Source of the DNA: Sporobolomyces roseus
Taxonomy: Eukaryota > Basidiomycota > Microbotryomycetes > Sporidiobolales > Sporidiobolaceae
Assembly: GCA_016617785.1 (NCBI GenBank)
Contig: JADILM010000007.1
Span: 806,001-870,000, forward strand
Direction: 5' to 3'
Length of the DNA stretch: 64,000 nucleotides
The first letter of the stretch is position 1. The number at the start of each line of letters is the position of its first letter. The translations under genes were made by a program, and so were the position numbers. Below the pieces are notes generated by a model, which saw only the letters and a list, made by a program, of their open reading frames with translations, did no database searches and was not told the origin of the DNA. Below are positions 62,462-64,000 of the stretch, piece by piece.

Positions 62462-62904
62462 TTTGAGTGTTGAAGTGAGAGGTATAGATTCGAGAGAAGA
62501 GAAGGGATGAATTTCGCAATTTTGTCAGAAAAGTTCGCTTCGTTGAAGTCGCATGGAATACCCGAGACGGATTCGTAGAGCATTAATCCAGGATCCGCTA
62601 TTCTCTCGCGCTAAGGGACTGTCGAGCACTCTCTCGAAAGCGATGAGATTCAGAAAATGAAGCGTTCTCGTTCGCATTCGACGAGTGTACGATCCGGGAT
62701 TAGCGTCTCGGACAGGGGAAACGTCCGAACAAGGCCGATGAGAAGAAGGAGTGAAAGGGTATGCGAGTTGCAGGATGTTACAAGTTTGAACAAGCGATAC
62801 AGAGAGGAATTGAGAAAAGGCTGAATCGATCGGGCTCGACCTGTTTCGCATTTGATCAGTTCAACCCGTCTATAGAAGCGTACTCTGTGGACCAGACATA
62901 CAAA
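62462..62904. other. HOM6 5' leader and RCF1 3' flank
   Basis: This 443 bp region holds the HOM6 promoter and leader, including the uORF, and the RCF1 3' flank. No other gene is supported. Confidence 0.5.
62525..62554 (-). other. Possible uORF of HOM6 (nine codons)
   Basis: Encodes MRLQRSELF and a TGA, in the leader exon that supplies the A of the HOM6 start codon, about 64 nt upstream of it in the spliced mRNA. It matters only if transcription starts upstream of 62554, which the sequence cannot show. Confidence 0.35.
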
Positions 62905-63449
62905 TTAGACCTGCACTGGTGGCGTGGGAGTCGAGGTGTCGGCCTCTGCCAATTTCGCCCGTTGCTCAGCTTCCCTCACTGCTCTTCGCTGACTTTGGAA
63001 ATAGACAGACCCTCCTGTAGCAAATTGCAATATCGTCAGTGAGATATTTGAAGCTCGACGTGAAGGCAGACGAACCGAGGGCAGCGACTGAGGAAGGGGA
63101 GCAGAAAATCAGCGTCGTCAAAATCGCAGAATTTCGGTGTATTACGTACTGATAGTGAGGCCCTGCGCGGCGACACGGTACCTAAGCATCTTGTTAAACT
63201 GTTGTCGGTTTCCCTTCTGTAGTGCTGAACTAGCAGCGAGCAATGCTACGACCGTAGCCAAAGATCCTGACGAAAAAAAAACGATTCAGCGACTGCGATG
63301 CGTCAGTTCCGTACTACGAACTCACCGATAGGTACGAGAGGTTCTTCCTTGAACTTTCTACTGAACTTTTCCCACATTCCTTTGGGTGGAGGAGGAACTT
63401 CAGGCGACCAAGGTTCAGTAATCGGATCTGGAGTGTATTGTCGAGGCAT
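62905..63449 (-). CDS. RCF1: Respiratory supercomplex factor 1, HIG1-domain protein
   Basis: Small inner-mitochondrial-membrane protein that associates with complexes III and IV. It is spliced from three exons to about 120 residues. It starts MPRQYTPDPITEPWSPE, then has the basic segment GMWEKFSRKFKEEPLVPIG that opens the HIG1 domain. The first membrane helix is SLATVVALLAASSAL. The family motif NKMLRYRVAAQGLTI follows, then the second helix VAALGGSVYF. A charged coil (REAEQRAKLAEA) ends PTPPVQV. Motifs and length fit Rcf1. It is divergent from the SSZ1-like gene over 318 bp. Confidence 0.88.
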
Positions 63450-63767
63450 GTTGACTATGATTCGGCGTGTGGGATCAGATATGAAGTTCTATCGCCTGTC
63501 GAGTAGTTGAGTGTGGCTTCGGGTTACGAGGAGAGAGTGATTAAGAGAGCCGAATGGAGGGGGAGGAGAGATTTCAGCTCGAGATCGCCTCATTAGGTGA
63601 AAGTAAGGACAGACTCACTAGGTAAGTAGATAGTTCTGAATCCAATGAGCAAGTTTACGAAGCAGCAAGATGTGGTTCAAGTTATGGTCAAATCGAAGGA
63701 TTCTCTCTCTTTAGTTTTCTCTTCTCCTCCATCTAACAAATTCAACCAACTCCCAACTAACCTCAAA
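63450..63767. other. Divergent promoter RCF1/SSZ1
   Basis: This 318 bp region is shared by two divergent genes. It ends in a CT-rich leader directly before the SSZ1 ATG (context CTCAAAATG). No gene inside. Confidence 0.55.
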
Positions 63768-64000
63768 ATGCCTCCTAAGCGCAACCAAAAGTCAAAGCAA
63801 AACTCAAAGCAGTCATCAAAGGCTCCTTCAAAGGCTCCCTCAGGCGCTGCCACTCCCGCTCAACGAGAAGAGCCTAAAGTTCTTGCTGCAGGTCTCCTAG
63901 GCCTCAACTTTGGACAGTCCTTCTCTAGTGTCGCTATCATTGACAAGGTAAGCTTCAGCTATCTTTTGAGCCAAGCATTACTCCCCTCTGACGTCTCTTC
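63768..64000 (+). CDS. SSZ1: Ssz1-like Hsp70 of the ribosome-associated complex (5' part only)
   Basis: Only the first exon (63768-63947) and the start of an intron are in the window. After a Lys/Ser-rich N-terminus (MPPKRNQKSKQ..SKAPSKAPSG) the sequence LLGLNFGQSFSSVAIIDK is the first phosphate-binding strand of an Hsp70 ATPase domain. The unusual form NFG in place of DLGT is typical of the atypical Hsp70 Ssz1, which pairs with zuotin on ribosomes. The intron starts GTAAGC at 63948. Assignment rests on this short stretch, so another non-canonical Hsp70 is possible. Confidence 0.65.
   Translation, partial: MPPKRNQKSKQNSKQSSKAPSKAPSGAATPAQREEPKVLAAGLLGLNFGQSFSSVAIIDKVSFSYLLSQALLPSDVS

Overview
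This window looks like nuclear DNA from a basidiomycete fungus, probably a yeast-like one. The genes are densely packed on both strands with short gaps. Most are split by many small introns, usually 45-100 nt, with GTRNGT donors and CAG/TAG acceptors. The proteins are a typical fungal housekeeping set. I could not fix the class (Pucciniomycotina or Tremellomycetes are both possible), and I saw no phage, plasmid, CRISPR, transposon, rRNA or convincing tRNA gene.

Layout, left to right. A zinc alcohol dehydrogenase (-) is followed by an E2-binding ubiquitin-ligase-like protein with a long extra N-terminus (+), a BAG-domain co-chaperone (-), the nuclear-envelope protein Brl1 (+), an Hst2/SIRT2 sirtuin (+), the ubiquinone methyltransferase Coq3 (-), a membrane cytochrome-b5-like protein (+), a very large Num1-type cortical anchor with a long EVPxEVIKEV repeat (-), and primase small subunit Pri1 (+). 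Next come a peroxisome-targeted 4-coumarate-CoA-ligase-like enzyme (-), an Sds3-family histone-deacetylase subunit (-), an HSL-type alpha/beta hydrolase (-), a freestanding DUF2156 protein (+), a Pex8-like peroxin (+), a second BAG-domain protein (+), a LisH/Flo8-type regulator (-), an Rpp40-like RNase P/MRP subunit (+), the complete TOR kinase (-), an Old-Yellow-Enzyme oxidoreductase (-), homoserine dehydrogenase (-), the HIG1 protein Rcf1 (-), and the first exon of an Ssz1-like Hsp70 (+).

I see no metabolic gene cluster or defence island. The strongest non-routine signals are: (1) an inverted pair of BAG-domain paralogues 32 kb apart, whose first ~430 coding bases are almost identical while the rest has diverged, and which both carry a perfect three-unit heat-shock element upstream; (2) a HOM6 start codon split by an intron (A|TG), with a nine-codon uORF upstream; (3) a GC-AG intron in BRL1; (4) repeated use of the second of two closely spaced acceptor AGs in at least six introns; (5) the ~350-residue repeat in Num1; and (6) an E2-binding protein carrying ~700 extra N-terminal residues. 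Several genes share short divergent promoters (COQ3/cytochrome b5 167 bp, RCF1/SSZ1 318 bp, NUM1/PRI1 764 bp). Several pairs converge with only 80-270 bp between stop codons.
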